Part shown: positions 48,275-60,227 of the stretch, one piece after another
How the letters are laid out: each line of letters starts with the position of its first letter
How positions within the stretch are numbered: position 1 is the stretch's first letter
Assembly (NCBI GenBank): GCA_003254905.1
Contig: QANU01028969.1
Coordinates: forward strand, 368,509 to 432,508
Source: Nissolia schottii
Taxonomy: Eukaryota; Streptophyta; Magnoliopsida; Fabales; Fabaceae
Length of the DNA: 64,000 nt
Direction: 5' to 3'
Made by a program: the position numbers and the translations under genes
The notes under the pieces: generated by a model
Seen by the model: only the letters and a program-made list of their open reading frames with translations
Database searches by the model: none
What the model was told of the DNA's origin: nothing

Positions 48275-48715
48275 CCCTCCTCCTCTCACCTCTCCCAAGC
48301 CCCCACCCACCCCACCTCACCCCAAAATCCAGTGCAAGAAAATGTTTAGTCAAAACATCCCTATCTCCATTTTGTCGCATAAGTTTGCGTTTACAATATG
48401 AAAGCATACATGATTCAACTACGCCTTCGTACTTGTAAAATGGACCAATCATCAGTGTTAGTGCACTAGCATATCAAGCCGCCAACATTGAATGTCGATT
48501 CCCTTCACTCATAAAAACATCCAATTAACAACATGAATTAATTGAAGTTCTCAAGTTGAGTGGAACACGCATTTAATCGCAGATATATGCTACTACTACA
48601 TAATTAAAATTTCTATTGATAATAACCTTGCTAGCTCAATGCGATGGATGTAGCCACTAGCAATCTTTGTCAAGCGTAGACAGGGATTGATTTTCTGAAA
48701 AATGAAGGTATTTAA

Positions 48716-48925
48716 AATGAGTTTTGACTAACAAGTGATAGGACACTTATGAAAATCAAAAGAGAATTATTTATTTATTTATTTATTAAAAATATAAATT
48801 TTTTAAGTCCCTAATATTATTTATGCATTAAAAATTTGTACCTTTAATAAAAAAAATTGAGTTTCTTAATAAGTGTTCTAAGAACACTTATGTAAGAACA
48901 CTTATTAAAAAAAACCTTAAAATTT
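48716..48925. repeat. MITE, GTTTTGACTAACAAGTG family
   Basis: GTTTTGACTAACAAGTGATA on the left is mirrored by CACTTATTAAAAAAAACC on the right, with a second internal CACTTAT repeat. It is related to the MITE at 2911-3093. Confidence 0.5.
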
Positions 48926-51060
48926 TAATGTTTAACCTATCATTGTATAAACAGAAAAGCAAGGACACAAATCAAATTGACTTTTAGCTTAGACTTGTTA
49001 CATCAAGGTATATATGGTTATGATTTATTTATTAAGAGTTTTTTTTTCTATGCTGACTTGTCAGTTTAATTTGCATGCACTTACACTAATAATCAATAGA
49101 AAACTAACTCCTTGTAACTATCCAACATGACTTGGCATGTTCTTTAATTTTAATTGGTTGATAATTTACGCCGTTACAACATATAAATTAAACTTTTTTA
49201 CTGTTAGTAAAAATTTAAGTGGAAGGTCAGACTTAATTTAATTCAAAGTATCATAATTCATTGAGCTTTTGTATATTAAAAATAAAATTAAGGGTGAGAA
49301 AATCAACTTAAATAGAAATGTACAACAAATAATGTATCCACTAATCTAACGTAATATTCTTATCTTTGCAAGATTATGTTTATTATCTTGGCTTTTTTAT
49401 GGTCCAACAATCACTTTCATACCATTTACTAGTTTTATAGTTGTGTAATAATTTTTTTTGTCTTGAGCTTGATTGGTTTTCTTTTTGTTGTGTTTGACTA
49501 AAATTCTCAATAGAATTTTGTAGTTGTTATTTTCTTTTTTATTTTAGAGATTTGTGTTTTGACTAATATGGTAGAAGATATCATAAAAAAGATATGGTAG
49601 AAAAATATTATAAAACAATATGAGAGAGATTTGATTGGATAAAAATAAAAAATTATTAAGATTAAAATTATAAGTTGTTGATTGCTTTGTAAATTGTTTG
49701 AACCTATAAATACTTATAAGGAGAATTCGTAGACGTATGAAAATGGAGCAAAAATGTGAGGCAAATCTAGGTGTGGGGTCCCTTGTATGAAAGTCCATAA
49801 AAAGGTATTTAGTAGAGGATTTGTAATTGGCCTCAAAATAATTGTAGTGTTGATGATTGTAATGTTTACTCACAAACTTAATAGATTTGATACATTCTCA
49901 TTTTTGGATGTAGATAGTTGAGACAAAACTACGTAAATTGTTGTGTTCGTTTGTGTTAATTTGTGTGGCTAGGAGATTTTTCCCAACAATTTTATCACAA
50001 ATAACACGTCAAACATTTTTAATCCACTAGCTTGAATCATGTAATTTAGTTTTTTTTTATTATTATTATTATTCTTTTTGATCATTTTTAATCAAGTAAT
50101 AGAACTATCCATGTATAAATAATAGAACCAGAAAAAAAATGCCCATAGTTTTGTTTTGATATTTTCTTGAACTTCCTTGTCGAACTTGCTCTTTTCTTCC
50201 ACATGCAAGTTGAAAACTTAAGATACAGACAAGATAATTAGAAAAAATTATAGAAGGCAAGTGTGGGTACAAGGGTTAATAATTCATCAGTCATCATCCA
50301 TTCATCATTCTAATTAGATCATGATTCAAAACGACGCTTCATTTGACTAAACCAGTGACTTGCGCTATATAACCATTAACTTCAAAGTGGGAAAGCTTAC
50401 CATTCTTTGTGTAGCTGTGGAGGGTGACACATGCAATGTGCCTCCGCCATGACAAAAATTGGGTATATTAATTGGAAAATGATTCCAAAGATAATTGACA
50501 CAATTATAAGGAACAAGTTCGTACTGTAAAATGATGCGCTTTCAATTATTGTTGTAGATATGAAAGTTATTTTAGAAGGTGATTTATAAATACTTTTGTA
50601 AGTGTGCAAAGAGCTGACAGCATGTTCTAGTCTTGGTGGGTTGACTAAAGTCAAACTCACTTAAACTTCTATAATTCTCAGAGAGCTTGTGATTCGTCGA
50701 AACTTCTCACATTCTTGGGAATGTGGTTATGGGAATGCAATATTCTTATATTTGGTTCAAGATTTTGAAAAACATTTTTGGATAACTTGCATTCTTAAAA
50801 ATGAAAATTGTCCCATTTTCATTCTTACCTCTCCCATGAGATGGTTGGATTCTCATGAGATTGGAATGTTTTGAAAAATGAAAAGATCAAATTGCCCCTA
50901 AACTTTGTACACCTTCAGCTAACACCACTTGTTGGTTGACCACCGCTGACCAATGACAGACCATTGTTGACTAGCGACGGACCACTGATAACCAGTAACA
51001 ACCACAGCCTGATGACGACGAACCACCGTCAGACGATGCTAGACCACTACCGGATGGCAC
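48926..51060. other. AT-rich intergenic DNA with a possible LTR remnant
   Basis: No gene is supported. 49540-49995 contains AACCTATAAATACTTATAAG and repeated TTGTGTT text ending TTTTCCCAACAATTTT, which may be a small copia-type LTR, but termini are unclear. 50930-51060 is a GACCACCG-rich imperfect repeat that flanks the next solo LTR. Confidence 0.35.
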
Positions 51061-51699
51061 TGTGACCATAAGAAAGGGCAAAATAGGAACAAAGGGAAAT
51101 GAAATCACAGAAGCAACAACAAAGGGCAAGGAAGGGATAATAGAAAGTAAGCAACAACAAACGTGCAACAAGAAAAAGGGAGAAACGGTTATATTGCGGG
51201 AAAATGTGGCTGTGAGGAAGGGAGAGAGAAAGAGGAGAATCAATACAAAATGGGAGAGCTTCATACTCGGCAAGGGCATGAACCTAGTGAGCACACTCTT
51301 CTCCCTGTATCGTCTCCTCTGTTCATCAACCCATTTCAGCCATTGTTATTAACTTACTTACCTCTCTGCAGGTGAGCCCAGCTTTGTCGACCTTGACCGC
51401 TAGCTCAACCGCACTCGACCGTCCTTCATCCCCCTCGGGTGCGCTCGTTGGGGAGGCAGTCGACTGAGGTGATCGGGAACTCATCCCTGTGCTAAGCGCA
51501 ACCGCAGTTCCCCTGTTCTCTTGGTTTTTTTTTCAGCTCCCCTGTTTCTTGTTCAAACCATTAGTTTTCCCTCCTGGAAGTCAGATTGGATCTCATTGCT
51601 TGTTTGGAGACTTGAATTGAGTTGGGCTGTTTGTTTCTTTTTTGAACTTTGGGCATGTAGTTGTTTCATGTAGCTGTTTATAGTTTTATTTCTGTTACT
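51061..51699 (+). mobile_element. solo LTR related to the chromovirus, TSD GGCAC
   Basis: The 639-base segment starts TGTGACCATAAGAAAGGGCA and ends TTTCTGTTACT (terminal CA mutated to CT). It is flanked by GGCAC on both sides (51056-51060 and 51700-51704). Shared blocks with the LTR at 43844 include TCCCCCTCGGGTGCGCTCGT against TCCCCTTCGGGTGAGCTCAT, and GGTGATCGGGAAC. It is an older member of a sister family. Confidence 0.82.
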
Positions 51700-53214
51700 G
51701 GCACCAGACCACTGATGGCCAATATCGGACCACCGTCTACGTACATTGTTTTGTCATAGGTATTTTTGGAAAAAAATATATTGCAATCCAAAAAATGTTG
51801 CTAAGAGTTCAATTTTTAACCAAACGTCTTCAAAACATATAAGAATTTTCTTTTAGGAATAACATTCCTAGAAATAGTATTATAAAAAAAAAAGATTTCA
51901 CGAACCACATGCCCCCTAAAATAATTGTTTACATCTTTCTATCAATAAAGTGATAGGCTTATTTCAGAAGATCTAAATCAAGTTGCGTTTGGGCCATGAG
52001 GCTTCTCATATTGAATCTAAATACCTCACTTTGAAAAAAAAAATAATAAATTATGATATTATCCTTAAAATTAAGTTGGCTCATCTCTACTTTAAAAGAA
52101 CTCAAGATAAGAGAAATGTCAAAACTATTATAAAGTTTATTAGCATGATTTATGCAAATTATAATACACCATGCTAATAAAGTTTGTTCATATTCCGTAG
52201 TATAAAATTTCAATATTTGATGCGGACATGTGGTTTTGAAAAACATCTAGTAAGACAGCTAATGGTTAAATGAGAGATGGGATTGGATTGGATGAGAAAA
52301 TCATAGTTGCACAGTGGTGTGATTGAAGTGTATTGGATTTGCGCAATTCAGAAAAAAAATATAATAAAATCTAACATGAGATTCTTATCAAATAATAACT
52401 CATATAATTGGTTTATGAGAAACGTGTGAGATTATATGTCAAGTATGAAGTATCAATTATGGTCCCAAACATGTTTTGCTTCAACCACATGTTTTATTTT
52501 ATTTGACTTTAAGCCCAAGAAGGGATGGGTCTTACTTTAGGCTTTGTTTTGTTTCGTATAGAAAGGAAAAAGAAAGAAGAAAAAGAAATGTTTTTCTTCC
52601 TTTGTTATAAAAGGAAAAAACTGAAAAAGTAAGTTAATGAAGAAATTTGTTTCTATAGTATAATACTAACACTTCATATTTAGGCACATTCATAATAAAA
52701 TTAATAAGACCTAAACAAATAAATATGATGTGTGAAAATTATATCCATGCAAAAATCTATTGTTAATCAAAATGTACATAAATAATGACTTAGGGTGAGA
52801 CTCACAAGATTACTTCCTTTCCTTCCACAAGAGAGAAGATGAGAAAATTGTGAGGTCCTCATAAATTTTATCCTCAATATATCCTTTTCTTTTGACTGCT
52901 AAAGTGATACCAAACAAAGCCTTAGCTAAAAAGTCAAGGCCATTAAAAAATAAAAATAAGAAATAAAAAATAAAAATCCGAAGATACACACAGCTTCACA
53001 CCTTTAAATTCATACACAAGTTCCTGAGAATACTAAATGTGCCATAGTGCCAACAAGAATAAAAAAAAGGATAGAAATAGTTAGATTTTAGTGTTAGGTT
53101 GGAAATATTAGGAGTTGTATTCAAGATTTTAGAATCAATCATTATAGTTCCTCTCTCCAGTTGATTCCATTCCTCATTCATCTTTTGCATAAGTAGCAAC
53201 TCACATAAATATTC
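51700..53214. other. 5' flank of the NPF2 gene
   Basis: AT-rich with a MITE (listed separately). The stretch 52925-53214 probably holds the NPF promoter and leader, but no element can be named with confidence. Confidence 0.4.
52540..52921. mobile_element. Tourist-like MITE, TSD TTA
   Basis: The 382-base element starts GGCTTTGTTTTGTTTC and ends ACCAAACAAAGCC, with TTA on both sides (52537-52539 and 52922-52924). A 3-base TTA duplication and such ends fit PIF/Harbinger-derived MITEs. It lies about 300 bases upstream of the NPF2 start. Confidence 0.75.
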
Positions 53215-56200
53215 ATGGACTTTGTTGGCAAAAGTGAGACAAAGGAAGAGGCTAGGGAAAACAATGAGAAAACTGTGACTGATGATGATGATCCTAAGAT
53301 TGTCTACAGAGGATGGAAGGTCATGCCCTTCATCATTGGTAAGAAAAGAGCAAAGCTTAAAACATTATTATATACATGCTTCCTTGTCAATGTCACATGG
53401 AATTTTTGAGTGACTCATGATCTGCATATAATGCAGGGAATGAAACATTTGAGAAGCTTGGAACCATTGGCACCTTAGCCAACCTCTTAATCTATCTTAC
53501 AACAGTGTTCAACCTGGACAGTATCACTGCTACAAATATCATCAACATCTTCAATGGTAGCTGCAGTCTATCTACCTTGCTAGGAGCTTTTCTATGTGAC
53601 ACATATTTTGGTCGCTACAAGACACTTGGATTCTGCACATTTGCCTCCTTTCTGGTATTATTAATGCTGCTTCTTATATTCCTCCTTCAAGCCCTTCTAA
53701 TATAGATTAAAGTTCTCATGATCAAAAACTTTTTGAGACAACTTAAATGAAAAAAAGGACTATTTCTTAGAACAAAGTAGTTACCAAACATACTAGCAGT
53801 TAGCCCGAGAAGCTAATGACCAAAGGTAGTTTTCAAAAGAAAAATGTTATTTGGATATAGTTTTTTGTTTTGTCGATCCACACTGGAGAATTATGTGAAA
53901 ATGAGCGAGGAATTTATGTTAAGGAATTGGGTGACTGCAATGGTAAGTGACAGTACAGTCACTCGATTCCATAGCCATGTATATGAATTCTCCACTCATT
54001 TACAGTAACTTACCACCACAGTTCCTCACTCGATTCCATAGTCATATACGTGAATTCACTACTCACTTACTCACAATTCCTCACTATTGATTGAAACCTC
54101 AAATCCTTATGTCCAAATAACAGAACTGTTTTCACATAATGTAATTCACCGAAAAAATAAGTTAACCTTTAAATTCATCCCCAACTTTAGCAACATCGAC
54201 CAAATTTGTCCCTAAGCTTTGGAAAATAGCAAATTCTTCCTTGAGGTTGGCACCTTGCTCATCAAATTCATCCCTGGATCTTTGTCGCAAGAGACAAATT
54301 TGATATACAAATGTCAACAATAGGGACGGATTTGCTACTTTCCAACGCTTAGGGACAAACTTGACTGACACTATTATTCTTTGGGACAAATTCGAAGGTT
54401 TACTCCAAAAAAAAACTTTCAAATTACAAGACAATTTCTAATGACAAGGAATAGAGACATCTTTCAGTTGATTCATCTACTTAACATTCATGTACTTAAC
54501 TTTTGTATCTCCAAAATAGGGGTTACTTGCCATACAACTGACAGCAGCCATCAAAACACTGCATCCACCTTACTGTGGAAAGGAGATTATCACATGCAAA
54601 GGACCAACTGCAGGGCAAACAACATTTCTACTTGTTGGATTTGGATTTCTCCTTGTGGGAGCAGCAGGGATTAGGCCTTGCAACTTGGCATTTGGTGCTG
54701 ATCAGTTCAACCCCAACACTGAGTCAGGAAAAAAGGGAATCAATAGCTTCTTTAATTGGTACTTCTTCACCTTCACTTTTGCACAGATGGTGTCTTTGTC
54801 ACTGATAGTGTATATACAGTCCAATGTGAGCTGGGCAATTGGTTTGGGAATCCCTGCTGGTTTGATGCTGTTCTCATGTGTGGTGTATTTCATGGGAAGC
54901 AAATTATATGTGAAAGTTAAAGCAAGTGGTAGTCCTGTAACAAGCATGGTTCAAGTGATAGTTGTAGCCATGAAGAAGAGGAAATTGAATCTACTAGAGT
55001 ATCCATTGGTTTCACTCTTTGACTATATGCCTCCAAAGTCTGTCAACTCCAAGCTTCCTTATACCTATCAGTTCAGGTAACTTGCATAACAAGAAATTCT
55101 TAGATGTTTTGAGATGGAGAGAAAAAAAGGGTCTTGCTCTGTAACATTTATCCTTTGAAACATTAAAGGGTCATTCTTGTCTATTTTTCTTATTGTGTCT
55201 GATAATGAACTGTACAAAACAATATTTTTCTTTTCTTGTTCGGAAGGCATATAACAATTTCTACCTGCACCAATTATTTAACATTGAGAGATTCATGCAT
55301 GTATACAAATTAAGATTTAACCACATTCACAACAAAATTGGGTTCTATAGAGTCAATTATAAAAAATGTCCCCAATGTCGGCATCATCAATCAACTTTGG
55401 CAACTTGAGGGACGAATTTGATGATTTCCATACATTGGGAATGAACTTGATTGATGCTGCCAATATCAAAGACGATTTTGATGGTTTATTCGAAATTCTG
55501 TATAACTTTGTTCAAGATACAATCACTTGTTTGTAGGCCTTACAACCTTTATCATTGGTGCGTCAGGATATGAATTGACATTTTCATAAAAAAAATGCCT
55601 GGTTCTAAAATGCTCATATAAACAGGTTTGTTGACAAAGCTGCCATTATAACCCCACAAGATCACATAAACCCAGACGGTTCAGCGTTGGATCCCTGGAA
55701 CCTTTGCAGCATACAGCAAGTGGAAGAGGTGAAATGCCTGCTGAGAGTGATCCCCATCTGGATTTCAGGCATAGTCTACTATGTTGCACTAGTCCAACAG
55801 AACACAATGTTAGTGTTCCAAGCCGTTCAATCGGACAGGCAAGTATTCGGCACCGATTTCAAGATCCCGGCCGCATCCTACACCATCTTCCTGATGCTGA
55901 GCATGACCATATGGCTACCAATCTATGACAGAAAAGTTGTCCCTCTGCTCCGAAGGGTAACTAGAAAAGAAGGCGGCATCACGCTCCTCCAAAGGATGGG
56001 AATCGGCATGTTTATCTCCATTTTCTGCATGCTAGTCTCTGGTATAGTGGAATTGAAAAGAAGGAATCTAGCTCTAACCAATCCTATAGGAATTGAGCCG
56101 AGAAAAGGCGGGATTTCGTCGATGTCAGGGCTGTGGCTAGTTCCTCAATTAGCACTAGCTGGACTCTCTGATGCATTCACTTTGGTGGGACAAGTTGAGT

Positions 56201-56535
56201 TTTACTACAAGCAATTCCCTGAGAACATGAGAAGCCTTGCAGGGTCATTGTTCTTCTGTGGCCTTGCTGGATCAAGCTACTTGAGTAGTTTGCTGATTTC
56301 GGTTATACATCAATTGACAGCAAAATCTGCAACAGGGAATTGGTTGCCACAGGATCTCAACAAGGGGAGATTGGATTACTTTTATTACATCATAACTGGC
56401 CTAGAAGTGATTAATTTGTGTTACTTTGTGTTATGTGCAAGGTGGTACAAGTACAAAGGTGCTGGTTCTGGCAGCACTAGCATTGAACTTGAACAAGCAT
56501 CAAAACAATCTGAAAGTAATGTTAATGGTGTTTAG
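53215..56535 (+). CDS. NPF2-subfamily nitrate/peptide-type transporter (NPF2.10/2.11-like)
   Basis: Exons are 53215-53338, 53437-53654, 54520-55076 and 55626-56535, all GT-AG with consistent phases, giving 602 aa, the usual NPF length. The N-terminus is acidic and cytosolic. ExxEK (ETFEK, residues 44-48) lies at the start of the first membrane span. Conserved NPF blocks follow: [59 protein letters not shown], then [20 protein letters not shown] in the long C-terminal exon. The C-terminal half carries further spans and [20 protein letters not shown]. Family members are proton-coupled plasma-membrane carriers. The Arabidopsis syntelogue is a glucosinolate importer (GTR2), but legumes make no glucosinolates, so the substrate here is open (nitrate, hormone or other metabolite). 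Introns 2 and 3 contain repeat insertions that leave the splice sites intact. Confidence 0.93.
54158..54405. repeat. fold-back MITE in NPF2 intron 2
   Basis: TTAACCTTTAAATTCATCCC, then TTTGTCCCTAAGCTTTGGAA, on the left faces its reverse complement on the right (reads AAACCTTCGAATTTGTCCC, then GTTTGTCCCTAAGCGTTGGA). The acceptor of exon 3 lies about 115 bases further on. Confidence 0.6.
55360..55500. repeat. related repeat fragment in NPF2 intron 3
   Basis: Two inverted-like blocks, AATGTCCCCAATGTCGGCAT and a mirrored ATTGATGCTGCCAATATC, resemble the intron 2 element style (GGGACGAATTTGATG). It is a fragment or another small MITE. Confidence 0.35.
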
Positions 56536-56836
56536 TGATTAAATTCATGGTTAGAGAACTAATATTTCTTTGGCAAGAAAAATAAAATAAAAGTAGGTTT
56601 TGTTTTTTCTGAATGAATTGAATAATAAGTTTTGTTATTTATTGGATTCAGTTAGAAATGATTTTGGTATTTATAGCTGGCCTTTTATCAAACCAAAGAG
56701 ATAGATAAATTGATTTGTACTCAAGTTTATTTAGACGTTGTTGCATTATTAAAAGAAGGAAATAAATATGCTATGACTGGGAACCATTTACACGCACTAT
56801 TGTTAGAAAAAATAAAGGAAAATACTGTTTTACAAA

Positions 56837-57364
56837 GGGGAAATGCTCATTTTTGTGTCTGAAATATAGGGCTAAGCCACTTTGGTCCTTGAAATTCAAA
56901 ATCTAGTATTTTAATCTTAGAAATTGTAAGTTGCAGGTCAAATTAGTCTCTTAATTCATTATCATTATTGTATTGTCATGTTTTCACTAATTTTTCGCAT
57001 TAAATGAGAATGTGATAACAATAGAGGTTGTGTGACAACTCTAAAGGCTAAAAATATGGCTCTGACGACACTTGGAGCTACAAATCTTAGTTGTTATTGC
57101 AACTTCATTTACCACCATAACTGATTTGACGACCTCATTTGTAGTTTCAATTGCAACTATAACTCATTTGCAGTCTCAATTGATGTTACGATCCCTTTTA
57201 ATGTGATAAATCAACGAAAATGTGACAATACAGTAATGATAATCAACTGAGGGACTAATTTGGCTTACAACTTATAATTTTAGGGATGAAAAAGTCAAAA
57301 TTTAAATTTCAAGGACCAAAGTAACTCAAGCTACTCTTTTAAAGACTAAAATAGGTACTACCCC
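56837..57364. mobile_element. fold-back element (Mutator-like) downstream of NPF2
   Basis: The 528-base element has arms of about 170 bases. Both contain CACTTTGGTCCTTGAAAT or TTACTTTGGTCCTTGAAAT, a GTAAGTTGCAGGTCAAATTA block and ATTATCATTATTGTATTGTC, in mirrored order. Termini are GGGG and CCCC. Flanks GTTTTACAAA and GTTTGATAAA match at 8 of 10, a plausible decayed 10-base duplication. Confidence 0.6.
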
Positions 57365-57565
57365 GTTTGATAAATTGAAGTCAACAAAATAGTAACTCAA
57401 GCTTTCCTTCCGATCATTGAAGTCAACAATGACACAAATTACAAACGTTGCAAAAACAAAATGAGTAGTTGTTATCCTAAATTTTTCTTTTTTTTTTTTA
57501 TGACAAGTGAAAGATGACATTTTGAGTCATGTTAGTCCTAAGGTTATCAGTCCTAAAATTGGAGT

Positions 57566-58712
57566 TGTTAAGTCACTAAAATTTGCGATATGATCAGAAG
57601 TGAATTTTACCAAGATTTAGCGTCGAAAATGAGTAACGGCGACGCAAATGGTAATTGTATTGGCGACATGAATATTAGTAGCAATTGGCGATAGAAAAGT
57701 CGTCAAGGCTCACTAAAGAATGGGTCGTAACAGAAGACTTGTCACGAAAATAGTTAATTGGCGACAGAAAAACTGCCAAAAGTTGACTAAGAAATTAGTC
57801 ACAACAAGAATCAAGCGGCGACAGAAATCAAGGTAACTTAGAGGTCACTAGTTAATGAAAGTGTCGACAATAGAGTTTGGCGACCAATGCAAGACTGTCA
57901 CAAAGATGATAAATCATCTAAAAATGGCATTGGGTTGCATCATGATGATGGTCCTACATAGGATGAGTAGTGCGACATGATCGAAGACTTAGCAGAAAAA
58001 TAGATTGCAAAGCGCGTCTTATGGAGGGAATGATTAAAAAATTTGAACACACAAGATAACCTGACGTGGCCACGAGGGAAAGTAACTTCCCACCTTCAGA
58101 AAAGTGGCACAACCGCTAAGGGATGTGACGAAGGAAACCGCTGCATGTCGTGTTACACATGCAAGCATAACTGACCCGAGTTATGCGGGCCACGACGGAT
58201 CAAAGTGATAACCGTCAAAGGGCTGGGGGGAAGACAATTAACAGCGGTTGAGAGCCCTGAAACTTTATACATACAGGGCTCATGGGCTAAACTGGAGGTG
58301 GTTCACTGACACTCCTTCCGACTCACATAAGTCCCCCAGCCGGCAATCAGAAGTCCCACGGAAGCTCAGCGTACGCCATCACCTTTTTTCTTTTCACTTT
58401 ATCTCCTTACTTTCCTTGGATTAGTTCCTAGATTATAGCATCTCTCTCAACCTTGTCACTCTTTTCTCCCCTTTCTGCATTGTAATCCGTAGTGGAATCC
58501 TTCGCCCTCGGCAAGGATACTTTGTAATCAGAGTCACCATCCGGTGATCATTAATAAATATATCTATATTTCCAGTTCTCATTTCCCACTCTTCTCTCAA
58601 TTGCTAATTCACGTCCATGTTCTTCACTAAGAACGCCACAATCTCTTGTCCCCCTTAAATAATCTTTTGCGTTTGTGCTGAAAGATTCCCTAGAATTATT
58701 TCGCGTGAATCA
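57566..58712 (+). repeat. gypsy-type 5' LTR related to the solo LTR at 20561
   Basis: It runs TGTTAAGTCACT...CGCGTGAATCA. Blocks such as AGAATGGGTCGTAACAGAAG, CAAGGTAACTTAGAGGTCAC and CCTTCGCCCTCGGCAAGGAT match the reverse complement of the 20561-21751 LTR. It is followed by a primer-site-like TGGCATGCCCGGTGGGATT. Confidence 0.82.
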
Positions 58713-59057
58713 AAATGGCATGCCCGGTGGGATTGGCATTGTAGAATTCTGTGAATTGTTCATGAAATAGAGAAGTGATACTGTTATAAACAGAATGCCT
58801 AACGAAGTGAACATGGAAATAGAGTTTAATGCATGAGGGAATGCTAGAAATTCCCCTCCCATTTCGAATACACAAGGGAATCAACAATCCCATGAAGTGG
58901 AAAGAGAAATAGAGAGAAATGAAATTCAAAATCTAGGCGGGGAAGAAAGTATCCGAAGTACCCAAGGCATGATGCCGTGGCCACCTTATGGGTTACCCCC
59001 TGGATATGTTCCTCTAGTAATGTCGACTATAGTGTCACCAGAACAAAGAATGATGAC
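58713..59057 (+). pseudogene. gypsy-type primer site and gag start, truncated
   Basis: After the LTR come TGGCATGCCCGGTGGGATT (58716) and an ATG at about 58798 (MPNEVNMEIEF, then an in-frame TGA). The frame then continues as EVEREIERNEIQNLGGEE and MMPWPPYGLPPGYVPLVMST, a Pro-rich gag-like N-terminus. It is cut at 59058, where another LTR-like start (TGTAACATCCC) begins. Confidence 0.6.
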
Positions 59058-59786
59058 TGTAACATCCCACTTTTCCCACTTGAGGAATTTCGCATAGTTA
59101 ATGTTTACGAGCCAATTATTGAGATTGAAAAATTAAATCATATTAATTAGTATGTGCAAAGAACACTCAATATAAAAAATTTGTAATAGAGACAACATTA
59201 TGCTTAGAAACATTAGCATAACGTAAACACCTAATGTCAATATGTTTCTGAACTTAGTTTGTAAAATAAATATTAAAATGATACAGTATGATCACAAAAT
59301 AACAAATGAAGTTAATTATTAGAGTTACAAAAACAGAGTTTATGCATACCTCACATCTTAACCTTTATATAATAATAAGTGAATTATTATTGAGATCTAA
59401 TTAATGTTATAAGAAGTGAAATGTATTATGGAATAATCTATAAAGTAGTAAAATAGTGTTATTTTAAGTCATACAAACAATATGCAATTTGCAATAATGT
59501 ATATAAGATTATTATCATACCAAAGCAATTAAAATAGTACCATATATAAAAATCAACTTAAAACACAAATATATTGTATAATATAATAAAACATCAAATA
59601 CTAGATATGTGTGTGTGTACAAGCTACAAGCATTATTTTGTAAAATTGGTATGACACTTTATACAATATGCAGTTGTATAAATAGTCTTAAATATCCTGT
59701 GGAATTATATAAATGTTGTGTGAATACAATAGTATTAATAGTCACTGGAAAAATTAAATTATAAAACTTAATTTGCTAACTGTCTA
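59058..59786 (+). mobile_element. start of another TGTAACA-type long LTR
   Basis: TGTAACATCCCACTTTTCCC interrupts the gag frame and has the same opening as the giant LTRs at 4053 (TGTAACATTCCGATTTTCC) and 60228 (TGTAACATCCTGTTTTCTCC). AT-rich sequence follows until the telomere-like array. The 3' end is not in the window or is not recognisable. Confidence 0.5.
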
Positions 59787-60227
59787 TAACGAGTCGCTAA
59801 CTGCTTATTATGAGTTGCTAACTGCATTTTAGGGTTTAGGGTTTATGGTTTAGGGTTAAGGGTTATGGATTTAAGGTTAAGCGTTTATGGTTTAGGGCTT
59901 AGGGATTAGGGTTTTAGGGTTTTAGGGTTTATAGTTTTTGGATTTATGATTTAGGGTTTAGTGGTTAGGGGTTAGGGGTTAGGGATTAGGGTTTAAGGTT
60001 TAGAGTTTAAGGTGGATTTCTAAAATCCTTTGAATGGTGGGTGAACCCTTGGGGTGCATGTAAAGAGTAGCTAACTGCCTATAACGAGTCGCTAATTGCC
60101 TATTACGAGTCGCTAACTGCATTTCAGGATTTTAGGATTTTAGCGTTTAAGGTTTAGGATTTAGGATTTAGGATTTAAGGTGTAAGGTGTAAGGTTTAGG
60201 GTATAGGTCTAGGGTCTAGGGTCTATG
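59780..60227. repeat. telomere-like TTTAGGG array with GAGTCGCTAACTGC repeats
   Basis: GGGTTTAGGGTTTATGGTTT and many variants of the plant telomere unit fill 59830-60010 and 60120-60225. They alternate with CTATAACGAGTCGCTAACTGC units (59785-59825 and 60065-60120). The block AATGGTGGGTGAACCC with AGTAGCTAACTGCCTATAAC recurs at 63910-64000. It looks like interstitial telomere-like DNA joined to a local satellite. Confidence 0.8.

Larger units (their letters stand above)
43577..48330. mobile_element. partial fold-back element split by the chromovirus
   Basis: 43577-43843 and 48275-48330 together match the left arm of the element at 22622 (GGGTTATTATGTTTTTGATC, AGTCCCT boxes, GCGCGCTACGTGGCATAACC, then CCCTCCTCCTCTCACCTCTC). 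The chromovirus inserted inside it and duplicated CCCTC. The opposite arm is missing, so this copy is truncated. Confidence 0.65.

Noticed and set aside
50397..50660. 87-codon minus-strand frame
   Set aside because: AT-rich, no domain, no splice context; likely chance.
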